From contig CAYYSD010000105.1 in assembly GCA_964474285.1 (NCBI GenBank), positions 1 to 11,280 on the forward strand: a DNA stretch of 11,280 nucleotides. Direction: 5' to 3'. The notes beneath the pieces were generated by a model. It had not been told where the DNA came from and did not search any database. It was given only the letters and a program-made list of their open reading frames with translations. This document shows positions 1 to 7,173 of this stretch, piece after piece; positions within the stretch are counted from its first letter, which is position 1; each line of letters starts with the position of its first letter. The translations under genes were made by a program, and so were the position numbers. Source of the stretch: JACRBT01 sp964474285. Lineage in GTDB: Bacteria; Chloroflexota; Dehalococcoidia; Tepidiformales; Tepidiformaceae.

Positions 1-801
1 CGCCACGAAGAGGCTCCGAAGCAGAGCCCGATCGTTGCCGGAAAGCTCCCCACGGGTCATCACCGCCATGCCCGGCAGGGCGGCTTCGACCCTATCGGCG
101 AGCTCGTCCGGGCCTTGTGCACTCCCCGTCTGAAGCAAGACAAAGCTGATGAGTCCACTCATCTGAAGAAGCGCCTGGGCCTCGCTGAGGCGGATAAACG
201 ATAGCTTCCCACCGATCGAGGCCGTCTCCGTGGAAAGCCCGGAGACAGTGAAAGACTGCCCGCCCACCTGGATCTGGTCCCCGACCGACGCACCGATATC
301 GGTCGCGAGGACTTCGTCCAGCACAATCTCGCCGGGGCCGGCGATCGTCCTTCCAGACCGAAGGTTCCAGGGACCCCCAAGTTGCTGTTCCGGGTCGTAT
401 CCGATGAGCTGCGCGGCAGCCTCTCCTTGAGTGCCGACGGCGATGATGTTGACGCGGATGATGCCACTCGCCCGGCTCGCCTCCGTCGCACGTTGGGACT
501 CGGCGACGAGCGTTTGCGGGATGGCAGAAAGGGCCAGTGACATGTGCTCCACGCCCGCCTGGGCGACGAACACGTCGGCGCCAACATGGTCGATGTACGA
601 GGTCGACTTTGCGACGGTGCCATCCATGATTGCCCGCAAGAGGAGCACGAGCAGCACCGCGAAGGCGAGACCGCCGACACTGATCGCCAGCCGGACCCGG
701 TCGTGGACGAGAAGGCGCAGCGACAATCGCGCCCATCCTCGCGGTCGAGCGCCGTGCTGTTCGGCCTGGGCCTGTGGAGACGGAACGACCTGATTGCTCA
801 C
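1..801 (-). CDS. FtsX/MacB-type ABC transporter permease, N-terminal part (runs off left edge)
   Basis: The minus-strand frame is open from a GTG at 801 to the window edge, 267 codons with no stop. Residues 1-38 are a short basic cytoplasmic leader (RLSLRLLVHDRVRL). About 38-57 form the first membrane helix (LAISVGGLAFAVLLVLLL). About 60-245 form an extracytoplasmic domain of the MacB_PCD kind, with the typical segment GPGEIVLDEVLATDIG (155-170) followed by VGDQIQVGGQSFTVSGL (173-189). This is the usual build of FtsX/LolE/MacB/DevC permeases, which have one helix, a large external domain and then three C-terminal helices; those helices lie outside the window. Such proteins pair with a LolD/MacB-like ATPase to export or extract lipids, peptides or other substrates, or to regulate cell-wall hydrolases; which applies here is unknown. 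A second GTG directly upstream at 804 is an alternative start, and an in-frame TAA further up limits the choice. No strong Shine-Dalgarno sequence is seen at a good distance. The family call is firm, the substrate is not. Confidence 0.85.
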   Translation of the reverse strand, partial: MSNQVVPSPQAQAEQHGARPRGWARLSLRLLVHDRVRLAISVGGLAFAVLLVLLLRAIMDGTVAKSTSYIDHVGADVFVAQAGVEHMSLALSAIPQTLVAESQRATEASRASGIIRVNIIAVGTQGEAAAQLIGYDPEQQLGGPWNLRSGRTIAGPGEIVLDEVLATDIGASVGDQIQVGGQSFTVSGLSTETASIGGKLSFIRLSEAQALLQMSGLISFVLLQTGSAQGPDELADRVEAALPGMAVMTRGELSGNDRALLRSLFVA

Positions 802-934
802 CACTCCAATGCTGCGGCCAGCGCGGGCTGCTTACGAGGGCCGACCTGCCTCCGAAAACGCGGCCGACTGTCGGTAGTCGATGCGTTGAAGGCTGTTGGG
901 CCTCAACCCTGACGGAGCGCGATGTCTCGCTTTC

Positions 935-1290
935 GGGAGCTTATGGGTGCGCGCAAGGGATCTGACCGCTTCGTTCCTGGCCGAACCAATCGGTGCGGAG
1001 CACTTGCTGCAGCTCACGGACGTGCCTGCCATCCTCGAGGCGTGGAAGAACGAGAACGCTCGTGCCTTTCGCCTCGTGAGTCCCGAACTGCTCCGAACGT
1101 TCGCCCTGGCTCCCGGTTCCATCGGGCCAAGTGGAGGCCGCTTGCGGCTTCGTGCAACGCACAGGCCACCCGGCATCCGTCGGAGCGCTCAGCGATGCCG
1201 TGCGGATCGTCGCCGGGATCGCTGGTTCAACAGTGAAGCGAGTGAGCCAGCCACGGTCTGGTCGTAGGAGCGCCCGGAAACGCTGGCTTA
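935..1290 (+). pseudogene. Carbamate kinase remnant, 5'-truncated and frameshifted
   Basis: Two plus-strand frames together read like the C-terminal third of carbamate kinase (ATP + carbamate to ADP + carbamoyl phosphate; arginine deiminase pathway or purine catabolism). The first, about 941-1129, gives RDLTASFLAE, then GAEHLLQLTDVPAILEAW and FALAPGSIGP. These match the family's K-D-L-T/A-S-x-L-A-E, TDV and F-A-x-G-S-M-G-P segments. Immediately after GP the reading jumps frame at about 1130 and continues VEAACGFVQRTGHPASVGAL, then AVRIVAGIAGSTV. In intact enzymes this is GPKVEAA..F, so the Lys codon has lost two bases (or gained one). No N-terminal two-thirds is visible: the upstream frame hits a TGA at 887-889, and 805-934 shows no recognisable coding. 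The remnant lies between the start of the FtsX-like gene and the 3' end of the CoA-transferase gene. The homology is recognised by eye from motif order. A sequencing error could explain the frameshift but not the missing 5' part. Confidence 0.72.
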
Positions 1291-2601
1291 GTCCGGTGGG
1301 CCTTCGCCGGTGACACCCATGGCGACCAGCCGGTTGTATTCCTCGTCGCTGACGCCGCACATCGTCGTCAGCACTTCGCGGCTGTGCTGACCGTGGCAGG
1401 GAGCGGACCGAACCAGCCCACGCGGGTGCCGATCGAACATCCACGGACCGACCGGGTACATGTGCGTCCCGGCCTCGGCATGTTCAGCAGGAGCGAACGT
1501 CCCACGCGCATGGAGAAGCGGGTCTTTGAACGTCTCTTCCGGCTTCACGACGACGCATGAAGGAACGCGTGCCTCGGCAAGGCGGTTTCGGAGTGACCCA
1601 ACATCGTGCTTGCGGGTCAGGTCGGCGATGACCGTATCCAGCTCTGCCTCGTGTGCCTTTCTTGCCGCAGCCGAAGCGAACCGCTTGTCTCCCAGGAGGT
1701 CTGACGCGCCCAGCACGTTCATGAGTGCGACAAACTCGGTCTCAGTCGTGACCGCGATGGCAATCCACTGCTCGGAGCCGGCACACGGAAAGATGTTGTG
1801 CGGCGAGTAAGTCGGATGATGATTGCCCGCTCGTTGCGGGACCTCTCCCGTGTCAGCCAGGCGGACGAAGGCGTCTGCGAGGAAGTTGGCGCAGGCCTCT
1901 TGCATCGCGAGAGTCACGTGTTGACCCTTTCCCGTCTTCTGCCGGTGGAGGAGCGCCAGCATGACTGCGGCGGCACCGTAGTACCCCGAGACGGGGTCCG
2001 GGTACATGAGACCCGAGTTCAGCGGCTCGCCGCCTTCATAGCCCAGCAGCGACGTCATGCCCGACATCCCTTCGATGGTGCCGCCGATACCGGGATAGTT
2101 GGCGTAGGGACCGAATGTGCCATAGGCAGACATCGAAAGGAGGATCAGGTCCGGCTTCACGGTCTGGAGTTCCTCGAAGCTGAGGCCGAGGTTACCCATC
2201 ACCCGCGGCGAGAAGTTCTCCGCGACAACATCCGCCTGGCGGACCAGGGTCATGAAGAGCGACTTGCCGACCTCGTGCGCAAGGTCGAGGGTGATTCCTC
2301 GCTTGTTCAGGTTCACCGAGTTGTAGGCAGAGGCCAGGTTCCAACCGTGAACCGCAGTGGGCGTTGACCGGAGTTCGCTCGGGACGCGCGCGTTGTAGGT
2401 GCCCCGCCACACGTCCGGGCGTGACCGCCCCTCGATCTGGATAACGTCCGCACCAAGGTGCGACATCAGCTGCGTGGCGTACGTGCCGGCCCATGCCTGG
2501 GTCAGCGTGACGATGCGCACGCCGGTGAGGGGACCGGTCATCGGGCGCGGGCTCTCCGACACGACGCCGGTCTCGGCTTCTGAAGAGACGATTGCCGTCA
2601 T
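1288..2601 (-). CDS. CaiB/BaiF family (class III) CoA transferase with intact catalytic Asp
   Basis: A 437-residue protein moves CoA from an acyl-CoA donor to a carboxylic acid acceptor. It has the hallmarks of class III CoA transferases: an N-terminal Rossmann-like region starting GPLTGVRIVTLTQAWAG (23-39), LGADVIQIE (49-57), NLNKRGITLDL (97-107), ADVVAENFSPRVMGNLGL (123-140) and the C-terminal GV ending. Asp202 in MYPDPVSGYYGAA sits where the family's catalytic aspartate lies (Asp169 of formyl-CoA transferase), followed by RQKTGKGQHVTLAM. Its ATG at 2601 overlaps the stop of the preceding transferase gene by four bases (ATGA), so it is probably translationally coupled. It is the last gene of the operon. 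A likely partner is the upstream paralogue, which lacks the aspartate. Substrates could be carnitine-, bile-acid- or aryl-succinate-like acids; the sequence does not say. Family call firm, substrate unknown. Confidence 0.93.
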   Translation of the reverse strand: MTAIVSSEAETGVVSESPRPMTGPLTGVRIVTLTQAWAGTYATQLMSHLGADVIQIEGRSRPDVWRGTYNARVPSELRSTPTAVHGWNLASAYNSVNLNKRGITLDLAHEVGKSLFMTLVRQADVVAENFSPRVMGNLGLSFEELQTVKPDLILLSMSAYGTFGPYANYPGIGGTIEGMSGMTSLLGYEGGEPLNSGLMYPDPVSGYYGAAAVMLALLHRQKTGKGQHVTLAMQEACANFLADAFVRLADTGEVPQRAGNHHPTYSPHNIFPCAGSEQWIAIAVTTETEFVALMNVLGASDLLGDKRFASAAARKAHEAELDTVIADLTRKHDVGSLRNRLAEARVPSCVVVKPEETFKDPLLHARGTFAPAEHAEAGTHMYPVGPWMFDRHPRGLVRSAPCHGQHSREVLTTMCGVSDEEYNRLVAMGVTGEGPPD

Positions 2602-3776
2602 CGCACCACTCCTGCTTCAACAAGCTGTTCAATCTCAGCGGCTGGCACTCCCGCATGGGCGAGGACTTCGGACACATCTTCCGCATGCTCGGGGCTGCGA
2701 ACGGCCCACCCGGACAGCGGAGCGACGAACGGCGGGCCGGGAACAGTGGCCGGTTCGCCGAGACCAAGATCCGCTTTGCGAAAGAACGCTCGTTCCGCGA
2801 GATGCGGGTCGGTGGTGACCTCCTCGACATTCAACACCGCACCGGCGGAAACGCGGAGGGTGCCAAGTGTGTTGAAGAGCTCCAGCTTCTCGTGTTCGCC
2901 GATCCGGCCTGCGACGATGTGGGAGACTTCGTCGTAGAGTTCCCCGCGCTCCGCCGGATTGTTGAACCGCGGGTCCTCCGCAAGCTCCGGCAAGCCGAGG
3001 GCGTTCATGGCGTCGCGCCAGAAGTGGGCACGGCTGGTGGTGAGCACGAAATAGCCATCCTTGGCCGGTACCGGTCCATAGGGGAAGCCCACACCGCGCC
3101 GGGCACGGCTCGCGCCTTCGAACTGGTACGACAAGAGCGCCGGGGAAAGCGTTGCGACCAAAACCTCGAGGATCGAGACATCGATCGCGTTCACAGGAGA
3201 GCCTTTGCCGCGGCTGTAAAGTTCGGCAACCGTCGCGGTGAACGCCACCAGTCCTCCCTGGAAGGCTGACTGAAACCCCGAAGGCATCAGCGGCTCACGC
3301 CCCTGGACCTGGTTGATTGACGCCCAGCCCGAGCGGGCGGCAAGCATGAGTTCTTCGGTGCCCGGGGCCAGTGGCGCATCGTCGGGCGACGTCGGCGTCA
3401 CCGTGGTGATGACTGCGGAAGGCGCGATGGCGCGGAGTTCGTCGACGGCATAGGCGTTCACTTCGCCGGCACAGCAGGACGGCCCCCGCAAGATCACATC
3501 CGCCTTCCCGGCGAGTCGTTCGAAGATCTGCCGCCCGAAGGGAGTCGCAACGTCGAGCGCGACCGACTTCTTGCCGAGGTCCAGGTATGCGGCGAACGGG
3601 CCGTAGCCATCTCCATCAGCAAGATGCCCACGGCCCATGCGACCCGGTGTCTTGACGATGATGACCTGGGCGCCGAAGTCCGCGAGCAGCCGTCCGGCGT
3701 ACCCGGCGGCGTTCGAGCACGTCAGATCGAGCACCGTGATGTCTGCAAGCGTCGCGTCTTCCACCGATCCCTCCAT
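2598..3776 (-). CDS. CaiB/BaiF family CoA-transferase paralogue lacking the catalytic Asp
   Basis: A 392-residue class III CoA-transferase homologue: LADITVLDLTCSNAAGYAGR (10-29), LADFGAQVIIVKTP (31-44), LDLGKKSVALDV (65-76), the GRGKG-like turn SRGKGSPVNAIDVSILE (188-204) and the C-terminal GVPAAEIEQLVEAGVV. Where the catalytic aspartate should fall, before the GG at 174-175, the sequence is SGFQSAFQGG (166-175), with Gln/Ser and no acidic residue. It may therefore be a structural or CoA-binding partner of the next gene's product rather than an independent enzyme. The frame is open further upstream to 3983, but that extension overlaps the crotonase gene out of frame. ATG 3776 lies 5 bases after the crotonase stop. 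A GTG at 3764 preceded by GGAGGGA is an alternative start four codons in. The stop overlaps the next gene's ATG. Family call firm, activity doubtful. Confidence 0.88.
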   Translation of the reverse strand: MEGSVEDATLADITVLDLTCSNAAGYAGRLLADFGAQVIIVKTPGRMGRGHLADGDGYGPFAAYLDLGKKSVALDVATPFGRQIFERLAGKADVILRGPSCCAGEVNAYAVDELRAIAPSAVITTVTPTSPDDAPLAPGTEELMLAARSGWASINQVQGREPLMPSGFQSAFQGGLVAFTATVAELYSRGKGSPVNAIDVSILEVLVATLSPALLSYQFEGASRARRGVGFPYGPVPAKDGYFVLTTSRAHFWRDAMNALGLPELAEDPRFNNPAERGELYDEVSHIVAGRIGEHEKLELFNTLGTLRVSAGAVLNVEEVTTDPHLAERAFFRKADLGLGEPATVPGPPFVAPLSGWAVRSPEHAEDVSEVLAHAGVPAAEIEQLVEAGVVR

Positions 3777-3781
3777 CCCCG

Positions 3782-4579
3782 CTACCGTCCTTCGAAGACA
3801 GGCTTCCTCTTCTCGCGGAACGCGGCGCGTCCCAGTTGAGCATCGAGCGTATCCTGGGTGTACTTCGCGACAGCGCTGTTGAGCGCGAACGCCGTATCCA
3901 GGTCCTGGTAGAGCCCTTTGTGCAGGGCGTACTTGGCATAGCCCAGGACACGCGTGGGGCCAGCCGCGAGCTTCGCCGCCCACTCCGCCACTTTCGTATC
4001 GAAGTCGGCGGCCGAAGCCCAGTAGTTGATAAGGCCAATCCGCTCGGCCTCCTCTGCATCGACGGTATCGCCTGTGAGCAACATTTCCGTGGCTTTGCCA
4101 AGGCCAATGTAGCGGGCGACGATGGTTGTTCCGCCAGTGATCCCACGCTTCACGAAAACGAAGCCCATCTTGAGGTCATCGCTTGCGATGCGGATGTCGC
4201 AGGCGAGCGCAATGAGTGCGCCCGCCCCGACGGTGTAGCCATGAACGGCCGCAATGACCGGCGTATGGCTGTTGTACACGGCATAGAACAGGCGCTCGTA
4301 TCCGGACTCACGGCGTTGAACGTAGTCGATGCGGGCGAGGTCTTCCTCGGTCCGTCCCATGCCCTTCACGTCGTCGCCAGCGCAAAACGCGCGGCCCCTT
4401 CCGCGAAGGACAATGCAACGGATCGCAGGATCTTCGTCCCACTCGGCAAGCCTGGCGCACGCATCGTTGATGAGAGGAACGGTGAGCGCGTTGAGCTGTT
4501 CGGGCCGGTTCAGCCACAGGGTGGCTATCCCCAGGCGTTCGTCAACGTCGTACTGGACCGGATCAAGCTCGTTCGTCAC
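3782..4579 (-). CDS. Crotonase-superfamily protein (enoyl-CoA hydratase/isomerase-like)
   Basis: A 265-residue soluble protein of standard crotonase length. Visible motifs are ATLWLNRPEQLNAL (19-32), the first oxyanion-hole segment GRAFCAGDDVKGMG (62-75), the second region AAVHGYTVGAGALIALACDI (110-129) and the C-terminal TGDTVDAEEAERIGLIN. The fold and CoA-thioester binding are therefore well supported. The two catalytic glutamates of classical hydratases align with Leu122 (in GAGALIAL) and Phe142 (in KMGFVFVKRGIT), so hydration by the usual mechanism is unlikely. Isomerase, hydrolase, lyase or decarboxylase chemistry is possible. The GTG at 4579 is chosen because it overlaps the binding-protein stop as GTGA and a GGAAGG lies about 12 bases upstream; the longer open frame to 4708 is a shadow of that gene. 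It is followed 5 bases later by a CoA-transferase paralogue, so it probably acts on the CoA ester made by the operon. Confidence 0.9.
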   Translation of the reverse strand: MTNELDPVQYDVDERLGIATLWLNRPEQLNALTVPLINDACARLAEWDEDPAIRCIVLRGRGRAFCAGDDVKGMGRTEEDLARIDYVQRRESGYERLFYAVYNSHTPVIAAVHGYTVGAGALIALACDIRIASDDLKMGFVFVKRGITGGTTIVARYIGLGKATEMLLTGDTVDAEEAERIGLINYWASAADFDTKVAEWAAKLAAGPTRVLGYAKYALHKGLYQDLDTAFALNSAVAKYTQDTLDAQLGRAAFREKRKPVFEGR

Positions 4580-6228
4580 GCCAACCAGACACCTTCCACG
4601 GCCTTCCAGTCCCAGCCTTTCGGGTTGAATGTGCCGCGGACTTCCGGAAGCCAGGCGGTGTGACGGTTCGGATTCACGGTGTAGGTGCGGAAGAGTTGGG
4701 ACTTCCACTTTCGCTGCATGTCGTTGATGAAGGCTTTGCGCTCTTCGATATTGAGGATGCGCCGCTGCTGGTCGATGAGTTTGTCGAACGCCGGGTCGGA
4801 GGCTTTCCCGTAGTTCTTGGTTCCGCTCGAGTGGAACGTCGGGAAGAGGAAGTTGTCCGGGTCTGGATAGCCACCCATGCCGATGCCCTGCAACGCGAAG
4901 TTGCCCTTCACCTGGTTGTCGAGATAGATCGTGCGCTCAAGGGGCTTCAGTTCGAAGTTGATGCCGGCCTGGGCCAGCGCCTGCTTGATCAGCGGGAACT
5001 CCGCCGCAGCGGTCGTGTCGATGTTGGAGTACTGTGCCTCAATCGTGAGGTTTTCCTGGCCGGCGGCCTTCAGGAGTGCCTTCGCTTCGGCGATGTTTGG
5101 CGCATAGAGCTTCTTGATCTCGGCCTCGGGCAGGGTCCAATCGCCAAAACCAACGGGGAGGAACGGTCCGCCCCACACGCCGTCGTCTCCAACAGCGACG
5201 CTGAGGATGAGCGCGCGGTCGATCGCGAGGTCGATCGCCTGGCGCACGCGGAGGTCCTTGAGCGCCGGGTTCGGCGCCGAAGGCCCGACGTTATACATCT
5301 TGTGCGTGCCGCCGAGGTTGGTCGATGTCAGGACGCTCGCGCCGGTCGAGGACTTGACGCGCGGGATGTCTTCTTTGTTGAGGAAGTCAGCGTAGTGCAG
5401 CTTCTTCGCGAGGAAGTTCGCGAGCGCGGTCGACTGATCGGTGATGAATTGGACTTCGACGGAATCGACATAGGGCTGGCCGGACTTGAAGTAGGTCGGG
5501 TTCTTCGAGAAGCGAATCCGTGAGCCCTTTTCCCACTTGTCGAGCATGAACGGGCCAGTGCCGATCCAGCGCTTGTCGAGGTCTCCATCCGCATCGACGA
5601 GTTCTTTCGGAATGATGCCCATGCCCTGCCCGGAGGCGAGGTCGGCCATCAGTCCGGCGCTGGGGAACTTGAGCTTGAAGACGACGGTCAGCGGATCAGG
5701 CGTCTGGATCGAATCGACTGGATCGAGTTTGTAGCCGTGGACGTATTCGGCGCCCTTTGTGGCAACACGTTCGTAAGAGTACTTGATGTCCTCCGACGTG
5801 AGGGTGCGGCCATTGAGCGGTGCTACGTTCTGCCACTTCACCCCCGGGCGGAGCTTGAAGGTGATGGTGTCGCCGGTCTGCTCCCACTTGTCGGCCAAAT
5901 CGGGCACGAGTCCATAGGAGTTCGGGTCCGATTTCGGGTCGTAGGCGATGAGGCGGCTGTAGACGAGTGACGACGCGTTCTGGGTCGGCGTCGAAATCGT
6001 GCGCTGGAAGTCCAGGCGCTGAAGGTCGGACCAGCGCATGACGATTTCGCCGCCAGACTTCGGAGTCTCCGACGGGGCAGCGGTGGCGGACGGCGATCCG
6101 CCGGCAGGCTTTGAGGCTCCGCCTGAACCGTCGTCGTCGTCATCGCCGCATGCGCTGAGCAGCCATGGCGCCGAGATCACACCGGCGCTCATCGCGCCCC
6201 TCTTCAGGAAATTTCGCCGAGAAACCAT
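4576..6228 (-). CDS. ABC transporter solute-binding protein, family 5 (DppA/OppA type), Tat lipoprotein
   Basis: A 550-residue extracytoplasmic receptor that delivers substrate to the two permeases encoded just upstream. The N-terminus has a twin-arginine motif SRRNFLK (3-9), a hydrophobic stretch and a lipobox LSAC with Cys27, then a run of aspartates and a low-complexity Gly/Ser/Ala/Pro linker to about residue 57. Export folded by Tat, then lipid anchoring, is inferred. The body has the SBP_bac_5 pattern: LVYSRLIAYDP, GLVPDLADKWEQTGDTITFK, LRPGVKWQN, TSEDIKYSYERV, GTGPFMLDKWEKGSRIRF and LRVRQAIDLAIDRALIL. The family binds peptides, nickel, opines and other small solutes, so the name does not fix the ligand; the downstream CoA enzymes point to an organic acid. 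ATG 6228 has AAGGAGGGG eight or so bases upstream. It starts 48 bases after the DppC-like gene and its stop overlaps the crotonase GTG. Confidence 0.95.
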   Translation of the reverse strand: MVSRRNFLKRGAMSAGVISAPWLLSACGDDDDDGSGGASKPAGGSPSATAAPSETPKSGGEIVMRWSDLQRLDFQRTISTPTQNASSLVYSRLIAYDPKSDPNSYGLVPDLADKWEQTGDTITFKLRPGVKWQNVAPLNGRTLTSEDIKYSYERVATKGAEYVHGYKLDPVDSIQTPDPLTVVFKLKFPSAGLMADLASGQGMGIIPKELVDADGDLDKRWIGTGPFMLDKWEKGSRIRFSKNPTYFKSGQPYVDSVEVQFITDQSTALANFLAKKLHYADFLNKEDIPRVKSSTGASVLTSTNLGGTHKMYNVGPSAPNPALKDLRVRQAIDLAIDRALILSVAVGDDGVWGGPFLPVGFGDWTLPEAEIKKLYAPNIAEAKALLKAAGQENLTIEAQYSNIDTTAAAEFPLIKQALAQAGINFELKPLERTIYLDNQVKGNFALQGIGMGGYPDPDNFLFPTFHSSGTKNYGKASDPAFDKLIDQQRRILNIEERKAFINDMQRKWKSQLFRTYTVNPNRHTAWLPEVRGTFNPKGWDWKAVEGVWLA

Positions 6229-6276
6229 ATCTTTCCCCTCCTTGGGCCAGTACCCGTGGACTTTCGTTCGTACGGA

Positions 6277-7173
6277 TCAGCGCTTCATGCGCGGATCCAG
6301 GACGTCGCGGAGCCCATCGCCGAAGACGTTGACTCCGAAGACAACGATGCTGAGAGCGAGGCCCGGGAAGATGGCGAGCCAGGGTGCATCGAGCATGAAC
6401 CGGCGAGCCGGGCCACTCAGCATTGCCCCCCAGCTCGGCTCGGGCGGTTGAATCCCCAGGCCGAGGAACGAAAGGGAGGACTCAATCAGGATGGCCGAGC
6501 CAAAGGTAACACTGCCCAGAATGATCACCGGCGCCATGATGTTGGGCAGGACCTGCCGCAGCGCGATGCGAGCCGGCGAAGCACCAATCACGCGGGCCGC
6601 GAGGACGTAGTCTTCCGCTTTGACCGCCAACACCGACCCACGCACAACCCGGACGGTGGGCGGCACCGCCCCTACGGCAACGGCGACGACGACGTTGCGG
6701 AGGCTGTTGCCGAGCATCGCGACCATCGCAAGCGCAAGGATGAGTCCCGGGAACGCGAGCATGATGTCCATCACTCGCTGAGTGAGAGTATCGACGATGC
6801 CGCCAAGGTAACCCGAGAACAGACCGATGATGAGCCCGGACCCAGTGCCGAGGACGACACCGGACACACCCACCCAGAGCGAGATGCGCGCTCCGAGGAT
6901 TACCCGGCTGAGAACGTCGCGAGCCAGTTCATCGGTGCCCATCGGATGGGACCAACTGGGCCCGAGCAGTCGCGAACCGGGAACGGAGAGGAAGGGGTCA
7001 TGAGGTACGATGGCCGGCGCAAAGATTGCCACCACCAGGAACGCCATCACCATCACCCCGCCACAGGCACCCAGAGGGGTGCGCCTGGCGAACTGCCGCG
7101 CGAATGCCGTGCGTGATCGGCGCCGGGGCACTGAAGGCACCGCGATTTGCCCTGCGGTTCTAAGATCGGCCAA
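6277..7173 (-). CDS. ABC transporter inner-membrane permease, DppC/OppC type
   Basis: About 298 residues. An N-terminal OppC_N-like region holds the first helix (about 36-56, GACGGVMVMAFLVVAIFAP) and SHPMGTDELARDVLSRVILG (75-94), which is diagnostic for DppC-type permeases. The transmembrane BPD_transp_1 domain follows, with the ATPase-contacting EAA loop around AEDYVLAARVIGASPARIAL (186-205). The end ESSLSFLGLG, PSWGAML, GDGLRDVLDPRMKR is typical. It forms the importer channel with the adjacent DppB-type protein. The start is uncertain. TTG at 7173 has GAGG seven bases upstream and overlaps the DppB-like gene by 14 bases. GTG at 7140 with AGGG nine bases upstream is the main alternative (287 residues). 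The frame extends to 7245, but that part lies within the upstream gene. No ATPase gene is nearby, so the energy subunits must come from elsewhere. Confidence 0.93.
   Translation of the reverse strand: MADLRTAGQIAVPSVPRRRSRTAFARQFARRTPLGACGGVMVMAFLVVAIFAPAIVPHDPFLSVPGSRLLGPSWSHPMGTDELARDVLSRVILGARISLWVGVSGVVLGTGSGLIIGLFSGYLGGIVDTLTQRVMDIMLAFPGLILALAMVAMLGNSLRNVVVAVAVGAVPPTVRVVRGSVLAVKAEDYVLAARVIGASPARIALRQVLPNIMAPVIILGSVTFGSAILIESSLSFLGLGIQPPEPSWGAMLSGPARRFMLDAPWLAIFPGLALSIVVFGVNVFGDGLRDVLDPRMKR

Noticed and set aside
1245..1288. AGCCAGC ... GCTGGCT inverted repeat at the end of the CoA-transferase operon
   Set aside because: Seven-base arms with a 30-base loop and no U-tract; too weak for a terminator and expected by chance in GC-rich DNA.
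3777..3983. N-terminal extension of the 392-residue CoA-transferase paralogue
   Set aside because: Out-of-frame shadow of the crotonase 3' end; the family N-terminus begins after ATG 3776.
4660..5523. Long 287-codon plus-strand frame within the binding-protein gene
   Set aside because: Antisense shadow of a clearly recognised solute-binding protein, caused by high third-position GC.
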